The translations under genes and the position numbers were made by a program. A stretch of 64,000 bases of DNA from Vicugna pacos. Lineage: Eukaryota > Chordata > Mammalia > Artiodactyla > Camelidae. A model generated the notes under the pieces. It was not told where the DNA came from. It searched no databases and was given only the letters and a program-made list of their open reading frames with translations. Shown one piece after another: positions 52,718 to 64,000 of the stretch (the first letter of the stretch is position 1; the number at the start of each line of letters is the position of its first letter). Location of the stretch: the NCBI RefSeq assembly GCF_048564905.1, contig NC_133021.1, positions 31,941,097 to 32,005,096 on the forward strand, in the 5' to 3' direction.

Positions 52718-53964
52718 GGAAATAAATGTGTTAGAAATCGTGTTTTGTGATAAATTCTGACCCCCGCTTCCCCTATGTGAGCTTATTCTGGTAGAAAACG
52801 TCTCCTCTGATGCCCAGACATGCCATTTTCACATTTACAGGGTAGGCCCTGTACCACAGTTTGCCCCTAACAGAACCTCACCTGTACATGTGACATATTT
52901 CATAATGCATCATTGGCGTCATATTCACCAGGTAATCAAAGTGCAGGGCTGATACAGATCTTCTAAGGATTCTGGAAAATTATCATTTTGTCTATTTAAA
53001 ATTAATATATATTCAATCAAAAAATGAACTTAATATGTAACTGTTGATAACGATGATTCAAAAAACGTTCCTCAAAAGCAGACGGCCTGATGATTTTGCA
53101 TTCTCTGTTTTTAAAGACAAACAGGAATCGTTTTGAATTTTTACATTCAAATGAACACAAGAGTCAAACAAGGGGCTTCGGTGTCCTTGTAAATGGAGTG
53201 ACATTTCCTTTCCAGAGATAATTAGGTAAAAATAGCGGGGCCATGGTATTGCTTGAACGGTTATCGCAGTAAGAGAATTGCCAGGATTAAAGCTACCTGA
53301 GCCTAAACCATTATTTTTTTGTACATTTGTTTCTACTTTGCAGGCCTAAACATTAGACTTGTTATTTGTATCCGACCTTGTAACACAAGCTTGCTGTGAA
53401 ACAAACCCACACGCGCCGAACGAGGGGCCTGGCTGCAGCCCCGACAAGACCCTGGCGAACGGTCCCCGAAACTGCCTGGGTGACGTGTTCGCTCTGTGAT
53501 GCGATCAGCATACGTCACTGCGTCGAGCCAGAGCACACAGATGAGCATTTGTGGATAAACTGACACCAGAAATGGCCAAAAACTGGACTAGAGCCCAGCG
53601 GAAAACAAAATGCCACCTCCTTACGGGCACGCCTGTGGAAGCAATTATTTTGTCCTGTTTGAAGTATTCCAAGTAAAGACTTGGAATAAAGGCCCCCCTG
53701 ATTCTGTTCTACTGAAAGCTAAAGGCACTTCGTACATTTATATTTTATTAAAACACCATGTGTATATAATCTGAATGCTTCTACCTCAGAAATAAGATGG
53801 GAGTTTCAGGGTAACATTCCTACAAACTACCATCTCCTCAAATATTTACTCCACTTCATCAGAAGTCCAAAGTGTGTAATGCGCCAGTCACCCACTGGTG
53901 TGTAAAATTAAAAAAAAAACTGTTTAGTAATTTAAAAAATCAGTTGTATTATGGATTCTGTTGG
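52718..53964. other. Single-copy stretch, candidate conserved element at 53020-53330
   Basis: 53020-53330 is repeat-free and balanced. 53400-53530 is locally CpG-rich (about 14 CpG in 130 bp by hand count) but too short for an island. Frames do not exceed 77 codons. Confidence 0.45.
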
Positions 53965-54303
53965 ACAGGAATTAAAAAACAGTACACATACAGTTATTTA
54001 CAAAACAGAGACAGACTCACAGACGTAGAAAACAAACTTATGGTTACCAGAGGGGGATGGAGGGATAAATTGGGATTTGGGGATTTCTAGATACACACTA
54101 CTGTATATAAAATACATAAACAACAAGGTTCCACTGTACAGCACAGGGAACTATGTTCAATACCTTGTAATGGCCTATGATGAAAAAGAACATGAATTTC
54201 TTTTCGTGTGTGTGTGTGTGTGTATATATAACTGAATCACTGGGCTGTATACCAGAAACTAACACAACATGGTAAATGGACTGGTATACTTTGATTTTAA
54301 AAA
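53965..54303 (+). mobile_element. L1 3' UTR tail, plus strand
   Basis: 'ttatttacaaaacagagacagactcacagacg', GAAAACAAACTTATGGTTAC, 'caaggttccactgtacagcacaggg', 'atgaaaaagaacatgaatttc', a GT run, then 'aactgaatcactgggctgtataccagaaac', ending in TTAAAAAA. It is a complete 3' end about 340 bp long. Left edge uncertain because the flank is also A-rich. Confidence 0.88.
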
Positions 54304-54319
54304 ATGCGACAGCTAGGAC

Positions 54320-54770
54320 GCATTCTTCCTGCTTCTTGCTGTCTGGAGCCTTAGCTGGGGAGACTCAAATGCTGGGGTGACTCAAACATCTGGGGCTGGA
54401 ATCATCTGGGGAGGTGGCTGGGGAAGCACCTTCAGTCCCACGTCTGGTCACTGGGGTGGGGATGACTTCGAGACTGGGCTGAGGTGGGACCGCTGGCAGG
54501 ACCGCGTCGAGGGGCGTGGACAGCCTCACAGCGTGGCGGCCTCAGCGTAGCTGGGCTGCTTACACGGCGACCCAGGGCTCTAAGAGCAAATGTTCTGGCC
54601 AACGAGGTGCACATGGCATGACCTCTTCCGAGCTTGCCTTGGAAGCCACAGGGTGTCACTTCTGCCACACCCTGTCATTACAAATGGGTCCCCGAGGCCA
54701 GCCCAGATTCAGTGGGCACAGAGGGGGCAGTTAGCCCCCCTCCCCTCAACGAGAGGAGAGTCAGAGGATT
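54320..54770 (+). repeat. Ancient interspersed repeat, family uncertain (copy 1)
   Basis: 'gtctggagccttagctggggagac', GGTCACTGGGGTGGGGATGA, 'gctctaagagcaaatgttctgg', 'gaagccacagggtgtcacttctgcc' and GGCCAGCCCAGATTCAGTGG follow a common mammalian repeat whose consensus includes 'cattctattggtcaaagcaagtcac'. A relative lies at 58756-59110. Frames up to 78 codons inside it are spurious. Confidence 0.55.
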
Positions 54771-56412
54771 TGCAGCCACCTTTAAAACACATGCTTAGTT
54801 GTTTTCGTTTTGTAAAATAATTCCCTTGTCTGGCTCACGTATGGCTTCTGCTTCTCTGTCTGTGGCGAAAAAAGGCCAATGCTGAGGCCACTGCGCATGT
54901 CTGGGATGACACCGTCCAGGAAACGCTTACCCTGCACAACGCTGCTTCAAGTCCCCGAGAAGTGTTTTTGAGATGATGGCAACTAGCAATGCAGGGTTGC
55001 AGGTGCAGGGAGAAGAATAAATTCATTAAACCTCGTTCTCCCCCCAAGGATGTTTTTCCCTCTCCAAACTAATAAACAAAATATTTTCCTGAAGGTTCTT
55101 TTTCCATTTCTAAACACGATGAACATGAACATTTTATGAGCCAGCCAATTTTTGCACAAGCATTATGTGTTTCAAACAAAGCAGAATGAGTTTCTGTCTG
55201 AAGCAATTGCATAGTAACTGTTGAATAGACTTCAACTTTTCCTAAAATTTCCATTTTCTTTCCCTAATACTTTTTCACAACGTTCTAAATTTTTTTTTTG
55301 ATGTTCTTATTCCTCATTTCTTGGAAAAATAACTTCCAAACTTTTTACAGTGAATTTTAATGAGCTTCTTAGCAAAGCAAAGATAGAAAAACACCTTCAC
55401 GCAACACACAAATGCAGCTTTTTCTAGGCTCAGAAGGAGCACTGTCAGTTATGATTTATAATCAGCTGATTTTTGACCTGGTGATCAGGTTTTCAACAGC
55501 CTACTTGTAAGGGAGTAGAATTTTCTGAATTAGCTTCTGGAATAAAACTTTGATTTTGTTTTGAAATTTTTGAGTTTATTTTGAAATATAGGTTTGTTTT
55601 CCAAGAAGTTTTGATAATTTAAAGTATAAAAACTATGTGCATTTGGTACACTTAACTTGAATTCCTATTAGTGTCAGTTAAATTAAATTAACTATCATTT
55701 CACAAGGCTTAGAAAGAGAAATTTCGGTTAAAAAATAACAAAAACAAAGAACAAACCATTTTGCCTTGTAAGTTAGACATTCCTTTTTTTCCTGACATGC
55801 CTGAAGGGTGTGTTGAGAACCAGCATACATGTAATTGTTCTCCAGTTTGTTCCTTTAATTAAAAAAAGCAGTTAAAAAATTCTAAGTGTGGGGAAGATAA
55901 GAGTATATGGTGAAGACACAGAAGGGATGCAAGAGTCCCTTAAGGAAGTCAGCAGAGTTGAGAATCATTCTTCATGTCTTTTCGATGGTTCTGAGATGTC
56001 ACTACAAGCTTCGTTCTGAAGGGAGGGAAAAGCTGTGGAGGAAATTAGCTGACTGCCAGAATTTCTGAGCATATTACTTCACCAGGATTCATCAGTGCCG
56101 AAGAAATGTGGCCCCGAGCAGCAGCACAAAGTAAGCAGTCAAAGTGCGCTTTCCGCCTGCAACCCCCGGGCCACTTTGTCCCTCCTGCCCACCCGCTCCC
56201 GGTCCAGAGCTGGACGTTCTCCTTGTGTTTCCTCCCTGACTCCCGGCTGGTGTATCCCATCACACACATATCCCAAACCCGACCTCAGACATTGAAATGG
56301 AATTTTAAAAGCTTTTATTTTATAAAAATAAATGTAATACTTAATTTTACTTATTTATAAAGAATTTATTTAGTGTATTATCATTAGCACAGTAACCAAT
56401 AACCCTAAGGAC
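54771..56412. other. Long single-copy stretch
   Basis: No frame above 84 codons. 55380-55520 is AT-rich, complex and repeat-free (TTATGATTTATAATCAGCTG). 55860-55880 is A-rich. No repeat was recognised. Confidence 0.5.
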
Positions 56413-56480
56413 AAGCATTTATCGAGCGCTCACCTGGGGCAGATACAGGTTGTGACTGATACCATTTCATTCGCAGAAAA
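56413..56480 (+). repeat. MIR 5' fragment
   Basis: AAGCATTTATCGAGCGCTCA followed by 'cctggggcagatacagg' matches the MIR 5' region. Confidence 0.65.
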
Positions 56481-56489
56481 TAGAACATA

Positions 56490-56835
56490 TATATGTAAAA
56501 GGATTATTTAAACTATTCATAGCTCTGTCACCTGGAGATAACCCCTATTAACCTTTTGGTATGCGTCTTTTTGCCTATTTGCAACAGTAAATAGAATAAT
56601 GAAATTGTACTTTACATTGTTTTGTAAACTGCCTTTTTCTCTTGGCACATGGTGAATGTTTCCTTGACATATAACAATCCTTCTTCACTGTTCCTTTCAG
56701 TGGCTCTGCCATTATACGGAAGTAGCCTAATTTATTTAGCCGATGCCCCATTGCTGGACACTTAGGTAGTTCTTAGATTTCAGCAATGCCCTGCAGAGCC
56801 ATAGCGAACAGTCCTGAAGCTACGTTTGTTCATAC
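56490..56835 (-). mobile_element. Old L1ME-type 3' fragment
   Basis: 'agctctgtcacctggagataacccctattaacc', TTTTGTAAACTGCCTTTTTC, 'gttcctttcagtggctctgccattatacgg', 'ggacacttaggtagttctta'. The related fragment at 61175-61560 has the same order. Confidence 0.7.
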
Positions 56836-58371
56836 AGCGATGTAATCACTAAGCTTTCTCACTTACACTAAGTTTGAAAAGTCACAGAAGACATTAAAGC
56901 ATCGCCTTTTGAGGAATGTTTTTATATAATAAGAACCAAAGCCCTAAAAATGGATGGGACGGCTTTCATCGTTAGCCTCGGAGGAAGGAGCATTTGCTGG
57001 TTTGTTCTATTTGCGCTACAGACATCCCAGCATCCCAGAAAAACACCCTGAGCCCTGAAGCCAATCTATTCTGACTACTCCTAAGGGCAGCCTTGGCAGG
57101 AAAAACACATCTTTGGAGGAAAGTGCATTTGAGAAATGGAAAGATCTGGGGGAGGCAGGGCAGAAGCTCAGCTCTCTTCCCGTCTTTGGCAACAAAGTCG
57201 AATTCTAGCTGCTGCCATCACTTAAATCACACCTGATATTTCTTCCACATCCAGTTCACCGTGAACATCTGTCAGGATGCTCCTTTCTACACACTGGAGG
57301 ATGCTACGTCATCTCTGAATGTTTACCCATGTGTTTCAGATTTAAAATGAAAATTCTATAATTAGGTCAGAAATTCTTAAAGCCTCTGAACCAAACAAAA
57401 CACATTTATCTGATTATCTTAATGGCAAAATTATGTTCCGTTTGCAGAAATGTCCATGAAGACAGTCAAATGAGCTTGGGTTTCTTTTTCTCTGTTAACA
57501 GTACCTTCCAGTGAAGAGTGTTCAGTAGAGCAGAAGGCGGATTTGGCAAACACACATTAATTCTTCCACTGGAAACCGAATACATTGTAGGCAGGCTCCA
57601 AGATTTATGAGTTTTCAGAACCTGGCACCCACAGTCCATTATGCTCTGGATCCCTGGCTGATTCCTGGTTCTGTGGATGCGACAGTGGTGGTGGCATCTT
57701 ATGGCTGGCTGTATTTCACAACTGGCAAAACTCTGCAAGCTGTCAGTGCCCCCAAAACGTCATTAACTGGGAAACCTACAAACCCAAGCTTTACTAACAT
57801 GTGAATTCCCCTGGGAATTTTACTGTCAGTAAAAACTGCAGGGACACTTGGACAATAGACCAATTTTGAGCCCAAAATTCTTTAAACCAGCAGTGTTTCC
57901 TTGTTTCTGGCTTCTCTTTTTCTTTTTATGGGCCATAAAAAATACTGAATAGTGTGACAGTTTAAAAAAAAAACCAAAAAGCCTACACCAGCAATGTTCT
58001 TAGAGAAGTTGTAAAGGCACCTTTCCTGAAAATTCTTTAAAAATGTGAAGATGGTGTTCTGTCTGATTTAAGAAACCATTCTTCATTGAAAGATAGGGAG
58101 TATGTACTATTTAAGTGCTTTGAAAATGTGTTATTGCAGCTACTTAAAAGGAAAAAAATGTATTTATAAATAAAGTATTCACCCGCATTTAAGATATATC
58201 AGTGTACTTATCAGTATATCTATGTATCACTATATGTATCTACTAATATCCTTTTCAAAATTAATAGTAGTATAACTCAAGTGCACACCATGGTATAAAA
58301 AGTAGTTTATCTATTTGGAGGTTTTACTCATCTCTCCAATCCATTGCATTTCACTGTCTTCTTTACCCCAA
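56836..58371. other. Long single-copy stretch
   Basis: Frames reach 90 codons (minus, 57466-57738) and 65 codons opposed to it. Neither is recognised. No repeat seen. Confidence 0.5.
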
Positions 58372-58442
58372 CATACACGCACGCGTGCACACACACATAC
58401 ACACACACACACAGACACACACGCACGCACGAACACACACAT
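58372..58442. repeat. Mixed (CA)n and (CACG)n microsatellite
   Basis: Alternating purine-pyrimidine tract with ACGCACGCGTGCACACACAC and a later CACGCACGCACG. It explains the 92- and 83-codon frames crossing it. Confidence 0.93.
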
Positions 58443-58755
58443 CCATCCACTGTCCCAAAGAAAACATGAAAACTGCTGGGTATTTATTTTAATCATCGGC
58501 ATTAAAGCACCAGAACTAGGGTACACTTTGTTATTCCTTTCCCCTAATCCAGATAAACTCCCTTGAAAAAGGAATCTGTTGTCAAACATTCATCCCAGGG
58601 TAACAAACCAAATCACATCCTACATCCTTGGGTTTTTGTGTGCTTTCACATACATTTCAAAGGGATAAAATATTTCATTAGGCATTAGAATAGAATTTCT
58701 TAAAACACTAAACTCTTAACTATTAATTCCTTCAATAAACATTTTGGACCTCTTA
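58443..58755. other. Single-copy stretch
   Basis: No feature recognised. Confidence 0.5.
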
Positions 58756-59110
58756 CATCAGTTGACTTTTGCCGTGTAAGAAACAGTGAAGTCTTAGTGA
58801 CTAATTCCTGCTCATGTGTCTTTCCGTCAGCTGGAGTCCAGCTGAGTTAAGGTGGACTTGGCTGAGCCTGCCTTTAGGCTGTGAGCTGGGATGCAGGTGG
58901 ACCCCACAGGTTTCTCAACATCCTAGAATCAGCAACTACCTGATTTGTGTTTTCCTCAGGGCAGGAAGGTAGAGATGGTTGGAGCCTCTACCTGCTTTTG
59001 TTCACTAAGATTCCGTCAGTCAAAGCAAGTCTTATGGTCAAAACCAAAGTCAAGGGGAAGGAAAATACTCCTCATATACCATGAAGGTCAAAGCACGTTG
59101 CACAGCCAAG
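58756..59110 (+). repeat. Ancient interspersed repeat, family uncertain (copy 2)
   Basis: 'tttgccgtgtaagaaacagtgaag', CTTAGTGACTAATTCCTGCT, 'agctggagtccagctgagtt', 'gtcagtcaaagcaagtcttatgg' and GAAGGTCAAAGCACGTTGCA keep the order of the same repeat as 54320-54770. Confidence 0.55.
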
Positions 59111-59204
59111 TGAACATCAGTAAAGCAGTATTCTAAGGGCAGGGGCGGGAATGAAAATTTTTTGAACAATAAATAATCTCGCTCAGCCTTACCACTTTGG
59201 TTTG

Positions 59205-59500
59205 TGCTGGGAATACAATGGTGAACAAAACTCACTGGGCCATTTTAGAGGGTGGAGCAGACAGTTAATAAATAAATACAAAGTTAGGTGGTACTCATTC
59301 TAGAGGAAATGGGGAATTCTCATTGAATAGGCGGTCAGGAAAGTTGTCTTCCGATAAGGCCAAGATGGGCTGAGAGGCTTAGTCATCTGAGTTTTCCAGC
59401 CAGAAGTAATAGCCAGAAAAAAAGGCCTCAGGGAAGTAACCAGCTTGCAACTTTAAGAAACCGCAAGGCAGCCAAGTATGTCTGGAGCAGAGCAGGCTCA
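59205..59500 (-). repeat. L2 fragment
   Basis: GGGAATACAATGGTGAACAA, 'agagggtggagcagacagttaataaataaa', 'ggcggtcaggaaagttgtcttcc' and 'gagaggcttagtcatctgagtt' follow antisense L2. Confidence 0.75.
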
Positions 59501-60892
59501 CACAGAGCCCCGCATGACGCAAGGGAGACTTTCAATCTGGTTCTGGATGAGACGGGAAATTAACAGAGGCCTGCGAGCAGGTGAATTATCTCATGATTCA
59601 GAGAAGAACCGAACTTGGGAATCTCGATGAGAATTTCCACTCGGTTCAGCTGAGCTGTTGGGAATACAGAGATCTTCGGCTAATACAAGTTGTTTTTATA
59701 AATTCACTCATCTCTGAGACCCAGGCAAACCAGTTCTCATTTACTGTTTGATTTCCATTTTCACAACACAATCAGATTCAATCTGTTGACGGAATTTTTT
59801 TTTTCTCTTTAACTCCACAGTCTGAGAAATGGATCTGAATGCCGAGCTGCCTTCATTTGTAGGAATCTTGGGGAATACTGAGTAACCCGCCTGCCCTTGC
59901 AGGCTGTCCTAGGCAGGCAGCTTCGCAGAACTCATTTCCCGTGTCTGAGCTTTGTAAACAGCTCTGTCATCAGCCGGGTGTCCCTCCCAGGTGGAGAAGG
60001 GTGCAGAGGAGGCTTTAGGACAAAAACGAGCTTCAAAAGCTCCTGCATTTTAAAAACTGTGGAATGGGACATTCCTTAAAAGCCAGGCCATGGTTCTGAG
60101 TCCGAGCCTGCCCCACCTCATCTCTGCATTACTTCTTTGCCGTTTAAAAGGAAGTTTAATCATTTGTAGCAAATTTGTTTTCCATAGCCAGAGGATTTCA
60201 TGGATAGGAAACAATAAATTCCTAGCAACACAGAGTCCTAACAGATGGTAGTAAATGGGTTTGAAAATATTTCAAAACCTGCCCTAATTTCCATTCCCCA
60301 AATGTCTCTCCCTCTCAGCTTTTTTTTTTTAAATAATAGCAGTTTCCTTCATTGTCTCCAACAGTTCCATTTTGGTTATAATTTATGCTCCCTTATGCTC
60401 TAAGACTGTATCCAAATTACCCACTGAACACGGGCAACTCCAGAAAGGAAAACTTGCAGCATTTTGAAATGTTTCACGTTCATCTCATTGGTTGAAGTTT
60501 CCACCGAAGACAGAGAGGAGTGACATTCTTTTTTTAATGCACATTTCTCAGCAGAAGAGAAATGTGGCTGCATCAGATTTGTGATCAAAAGAGGGAAAGC
60601 CCACCTCATTCAAGGAGAGAGGATTTTGTCTCTGCCTGGGACACCAAACAAACGAGAAGAGGTGTAATATAGCATTATAATATTCTGTACCATTACGGGG
60701 ATTCTCTCAGGATAATGACATCACATAGCACAAATAGTTTGGGTTCATTAATCTTAATTCTACACTTGTGGTACCCCAGTTCTCTTTTATCCCATAATAA
60801 AGGCACAGTTATGTACATAAAATACACACATACATATAAACATTAAAATATATATATATAGTTACTATATATAATGTGTATAAACCCCCTTT
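59501..60892. other. Long single-copy stretch
   Basis: No frame above 69 codons. AT microsatellite-like words lie at 60846-60880. No repeat recognised. Confidence 0.5.
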
Positions 60893-61062
60893 GCCTTTAC
60901 TTTCTCCCGTGAGCCTGACAACAACACTAGGAGGGGCGATAGGTTCAAGTTTTGCTCCCATTTTACAGATGAGGCAAATGAGACAGGAAAGAGTTAGCAG
61001 GTGGCTTGTCCAAGATCACACATCTGGAGCTGACAGAACAGAAGCCCCCAAGCCTAACAAGC
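60893..61062 (+). repeat. MIR, core to 3' end
   Basis: 'gcctgacaacaacactaggaggggcg', CCCATTTTACAGATGAGGCA, 'aatgagacaggaaagagtta', 'ggcttgtccaagatcacaca' and 'ggagctgacagaacagaag' keep MIR order. Confidence 0.88.
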
Positions 61063-61174
61063 TTTCCCCTTATTTTTTATAAAGGAAGCAAAACGAATAT
61101 TTGCTTCCTTTTGGATTGCAAATTAATGTATATTTATAATGAAAACGTTCCAGTAATACAGAAATGCACATGGA

Positions 61175-61560
61175 AGAAATGGAAAGTTTTACATAGAAAC
61201 AACATTAACATTTTGCCTGTTTAAGCACCTGTCTCCTCTTTGTTATTACAAGCCTGGGGATCGTTCTTTACATACTGGCTTGTAACCTGTCTTCTTCCCT
61301 CCACGGTTACTTAGCAATCTGTCAAGAGGGTGGCACCCTAATTAATTTACCCAATCTCTTTTAGTGGGTTGTCTCCAATTTTTTCTCCTATGAGAAACAT
61401 CCTTGCTGTAAATTAGGGCAGGGATGCCCAGGGAGTATAAATCTCTGATTATTTCCATAGGACCAATTCCTAGAAGTGAATTTGCTAGGTTGCAGGGTAT
61501 TGCCCATTCTAAGACTTTAAAAACCTGTACTGGCAGAATGACTCATTGCAAGCCAAGGTT
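61175..61560 (-). mobile_element. Old L1ME-type 3' fragment
   Basis: 'acaacattaacattttgcctgtttaagc', CTGGCTTGTAACCTGTCTTC, 'cggttacttagcaatctgtcaag', AGGACCAATTCCTAGAAGTG and 'aatttgctaggttgcagggtattg' follow the antisense 3' region of old L1s. It is related to 56490-56835. Confidence 0.75.
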
Positions 61561-62347
61561 GTTGCTGTGCACGCCGCAGTCATCAGGGTCCGAGACTCAT
61601 TTCCTGGAAACTGCAGCAACTCAAATGTTCTTTCTCCTGGACCCGGCATCCCCTTTCAGTAACATTTTCTCCCTTTTAAGTGGAAGACATAATGAGAGGA
61701 TAGACGTGGGGCTCTCAGAGTAATGTTCCTCCCGGTAATGGTCAAGGCTGAAATAAATCAGCTGCTCTGGTCCCTGGAATGGCTCAGGGTGGAGGTGATG
61801 GATGAAGTGTTCTGAGATTCATGCGCAAACCCGTCCTCCTGCAGGCATCACGGAGGCCAAGTCGCTTATAAGCTACGTTGTTCGTTGTGAGCACTCGTGT
61901 CTTTGAAAAATTGGGTTCCAACATTCCTGTCATGTTCATTGGTCTCAGGAGACTGGGAAAATGGTCACTTTGCTGATTTTCATGGGCAAGAAGAGGGGCT
62001 TCCAGGAGGGGGAAGGGTGGCAGGCTCTGCCTCTCACCACTGACCTGGGGCCGACAGAGGCATTTCAGACCTTCTAGGGAGGAAGCCCCACAGAGAAGGC
62101 CTGTCCCTGTCCCCGGAGATGCTGCCCCAACACATCGGGCCCAAACATAAAACGCCAACCCAGGGGAGCCAGCGCTCTGCTGCTAAGGCTGACGTTCACC
62201 CCTGAGAGTGAGCCCACATGCTATGGCGTCTGAGCGGTTCTCTCCTAAAACATTCAAGATCGCTAGATTGAGAGGTAATCAATATGGCAATAATCATAGA
62301 CTTCATGCCACCCATGATTACTCTCCCTAAGACCCTGCTGTAGGTAC
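61561..62347. other. Single-copy stretch
   Basis: A 124-codon minus frame (61784-62158) is the largest. It has no recognisable domain. No repeat seen. Confidence 0.5.
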
Positions 62348-62470
62348 CGGTGACCTCCACCTCACCTCGTCCTCACGACCTATGCCTTCTGCTTCATTCT
62401 CATCCGCATTTTGCAGAGGAGAAAACGGAAACTTGGAAATTATACACCCAGTGTACAAAGGAGAAAATTA
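62348..62470 (+). repeat. MIR fragment, weak
   Basis: 'cctcgtcctcacgacctatgcc', then CGCATTTTGCAGAGGAGAAA and 'cggaaacttggaaatta', resembles the MIR core. Confidence 0.5.
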
Positions 62471-62504
62471 AGAGCAACTTCTTCAAATTTCTTCTCCCTG
62501 CTGC

Positions 62505-62850
62505 ATTTTCATTTATTCATTCAGCTATTTCTTCATTTACTTATCGCTTCATTCGCCAAACAACTATGAAGTATTTATGATGCAGGCACAACTACTAGGG
62601 ACACAGTGATGCATGGAACCCTCCTGGAACTTACATCCTGGGGAGGAAGACACTCCATCAACAATTCGTAAATAAAATACAATATGGTAAATGTCACGGC
62701 GTGAGAAGTCCAGTGGAGAAAAATTTAGCAGAGCAAGAAGAGAGAGCGTTGTGAATGGGGGTGATAGTGGCTGTTACAGGGGTGGTCAGTGAAGTCCCTC
62801 TGATGAGGTGACATGTGAGTTGACACCTGCTGGGGGAGAGGGAGAAAGCC
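62505..62850 (-). repeat. L2 element, antisense 3' part
   Basis: 'cattcagctatttcttcatttac', CTAGGGACACAGTGATGCAT, GAACTTACATCCTGGGGAGG, 'acggcgtgagaagtccagtggag', 'agtccctctgatgaggtgacatgtgagttgacacctg' in full L2 order. Confidence 0.85.
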
Positions 62851-63317
62851 ACAGGGCAGTGTGGATTCTTGCCCTCATCCCAACTCACATATTTAGAATG
62901 GCCCTTTATTGTTTATAGCTTTGACATAGAATCCCTGACCAAAATTTCATTCAGTCCTCGAGAATTCAATTCTCAGAAAGATAGGTAACAGAAAAAAATA
63001 CCACTGGAATATTCTTTCCCAGTAGTTTTTTTTTTTTAAGTGACTCAAGCATATTAAGTCTTCCCCATGCAGGACCGTTCCTAAGGGCTTTGCAGTAAAA
63101 TCAGTGTTGGCTGCCCCATCCCCCCACCATACACACATGTACAAACCCACCCACTTACTCACAGATCTGTTCATGCGTTTGAAACTATGAAAGTCCCCAT
63201 GGAGGCAACCTTGAGGGAGAACAGCAGAGAAGGAAATCACAAAAATAGTACGACTTTTCACTGTCTGAAAACAGGATACAGCTTGAAGGTTGGAATGAGG
63301 CAGAGGCAAGGGGGCCA
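62851..63317. other. Single-copy stretch
   Basis: A 120-codon minus frame (62947-63309) is crossed by a T-run and is not recognised. Confidence 0.5.
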
Positions 63318-63440
63318 GTGTTTATCGACTTATTAACTCACTCATGAGTTTGTGCTCTTTTTATGCTCGATCCTGTGCAAGGTACTAGGGCCTCAAGGAG
63401 AAAGAGGACACGGTGCCTGGATTCTTGTGAATCATAGCCT
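63318..63440 (-). repeat. L2 3'-end fragment
   Basis: 'ttatcgacttattaactcactcatgag', GATCCTGTGCAAGGTACTAG, 'gcctcaaggagaaagaggacacgg' match antisense L2. Confidence 0.65.
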
Positions 63441-63489
63441 TGAAACAGGCAAGGCACTAGGAAGGCAAACTCACAACTGAAGTGCAGTC

Positions 63490-64000
63490 CGTCTTGCCAA
63501 GACTCGGAAGGAACCAAGATGTCCATCAGCAGCTATGAGGATTGATAAACGATGGTGCATCCAGACAGTGGGGTATTATTCAGCACTAAACAGAAATGAG
63601 CCGTCCAGCCGTGAGAAGACATGGAGGAACCTTAAATGCATATGACCAAGTGAGAGAAGCCCATCTGAAAAGGCTGCTGACTGTGTGACTCCAACTCTAC
63701 GATATTCTCGAGAAAGCAAAACTATGCAGACAGTGAGAAGATCAGTGGTTGTGAGGGGTTGGCGGGGAGGGAAGGATGAAGAGGTGGAGCACAGAGGATC
63801 TGGGGGCAGTGAGAATACTCCGTATGATGCTATCACGGTGGGTGCCTGTCTTTGCACAGTTGTCCAAACCCACTGAATGTCCAACACCAAGAGAGAGCCC
63901 TAACGGAAACTATGCACGTTGGGTGATGCTGGCACGTCAGTGCAGGTTCATCCTTGGGAAAGGACAACGTCCTGTCCTGGTGAGGCGTACTGATCACGGG
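63490..64000 (+). mobile_element. Old L1M 3' part, running off the right edge
   Basis: 'gaaggaaccaagatgtccatcagc', GTGGGGTATTATTCAGCACT, AGAAGACATGGAGGAACCTT, 'aaaactatgcagacagtgagaagatcagtgg', 'gagggaaggatgaagaggtggagcacagagg', 'accaagagagagccctaacggaaactatg' and GGTTCATCCTTGGGAAAGGA follow L1 ORF2-to-3'UTR order for over 500 bp. Frames inside (104 codons minus, 63 plus) are not host genes. The right end is outside the window. Confidence 0.88.

Noticed and set aside
58311-58589. 92-codon minus frame rich in Cys and Val
   Set aside because: Produced by the CA/CACG microsatellite.
1-64000. Bacterial or phage-type systems (operons, toxin-antitoxin, CRISPR)
   Set aside because: Repeat content is that of a mammalian nuclear genome throughout, and no prokaryotic gene organisation is present.

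Overview
This window is nuclear DNA from a placental mammal, most likely a camelid (camel, llama or alpaca). The best evidence is five copies of a tRNA-Ala-derived SINE of the camelid Vic-1 type. Some of these copies still carry target-site duplications. The L1 3' UTRs look lineage-specific, and I saw no bovine-type SINE or BovB sequence. The rest of the repeats are those shared by placental mammals (MIR, L2, MER5, MER20, Tigger, MLT1). All family calls are from memory of consensus sequences, not from a search.

I found no host protein-coding gene, exon, tRNA, rRNA, CRISPR array or microbial-type operon. The longest open frame (173 codons, minus strand, 32443-32964) belongs to an old L1 ORF2. 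The other frames are mostly below 170 codons, overlap one another on both strands, and match no family I know. The window is best read as an intergenic stretch or a very large intron.

Layout. 1-7 kb: mostly single-copy DNA with a SINE, a MER5A, MIRs, tetranucleotide and GT microsatellites, and an ERV1-type LTR that landed inside a MIR. 6.7-7.4 kb: a CpG-dense block that looks like an orphan CpG island. 7.5-13.6 kb: SINE, Tigger-type MITE, old L1 pieces, and an AT-rich stretch that reads like conserved non-coding DNA. 13.65-16.3 kb: a twin-primed (5'-inverted) L1, followed by two related minus-strand LTR pieces around an MLT1 fragment. 16-31 kb: single-copy DNA with scattered MIR, L2, SINEs, an L1M fragment and a second inverted L1 near 27.6 kb. 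31.7-33.2 kb: an old L1 with a younger L1 tail inserted into it. 33-50 kb: L2 and MIR relics, a complete solo LTR with matching 4-bp flanks at 37.9-38.4 kb, G-quadruplex motifs and several short L1 tails. 49.7-50.8 kb: an L1 nested in an older L1. 52-64 kb: an MLT1 LTR, further L1, L2 and MIR relics, and an L1 that runs off the right edge.

Nothing here acts together as a gene system. The points of most interest are the history of insertions, the orphan CpG block, strong G-quadruplex motifs, and a few single-copy AT-rich stretches that could be distal regulatory elements. No previously undescribed system was found.
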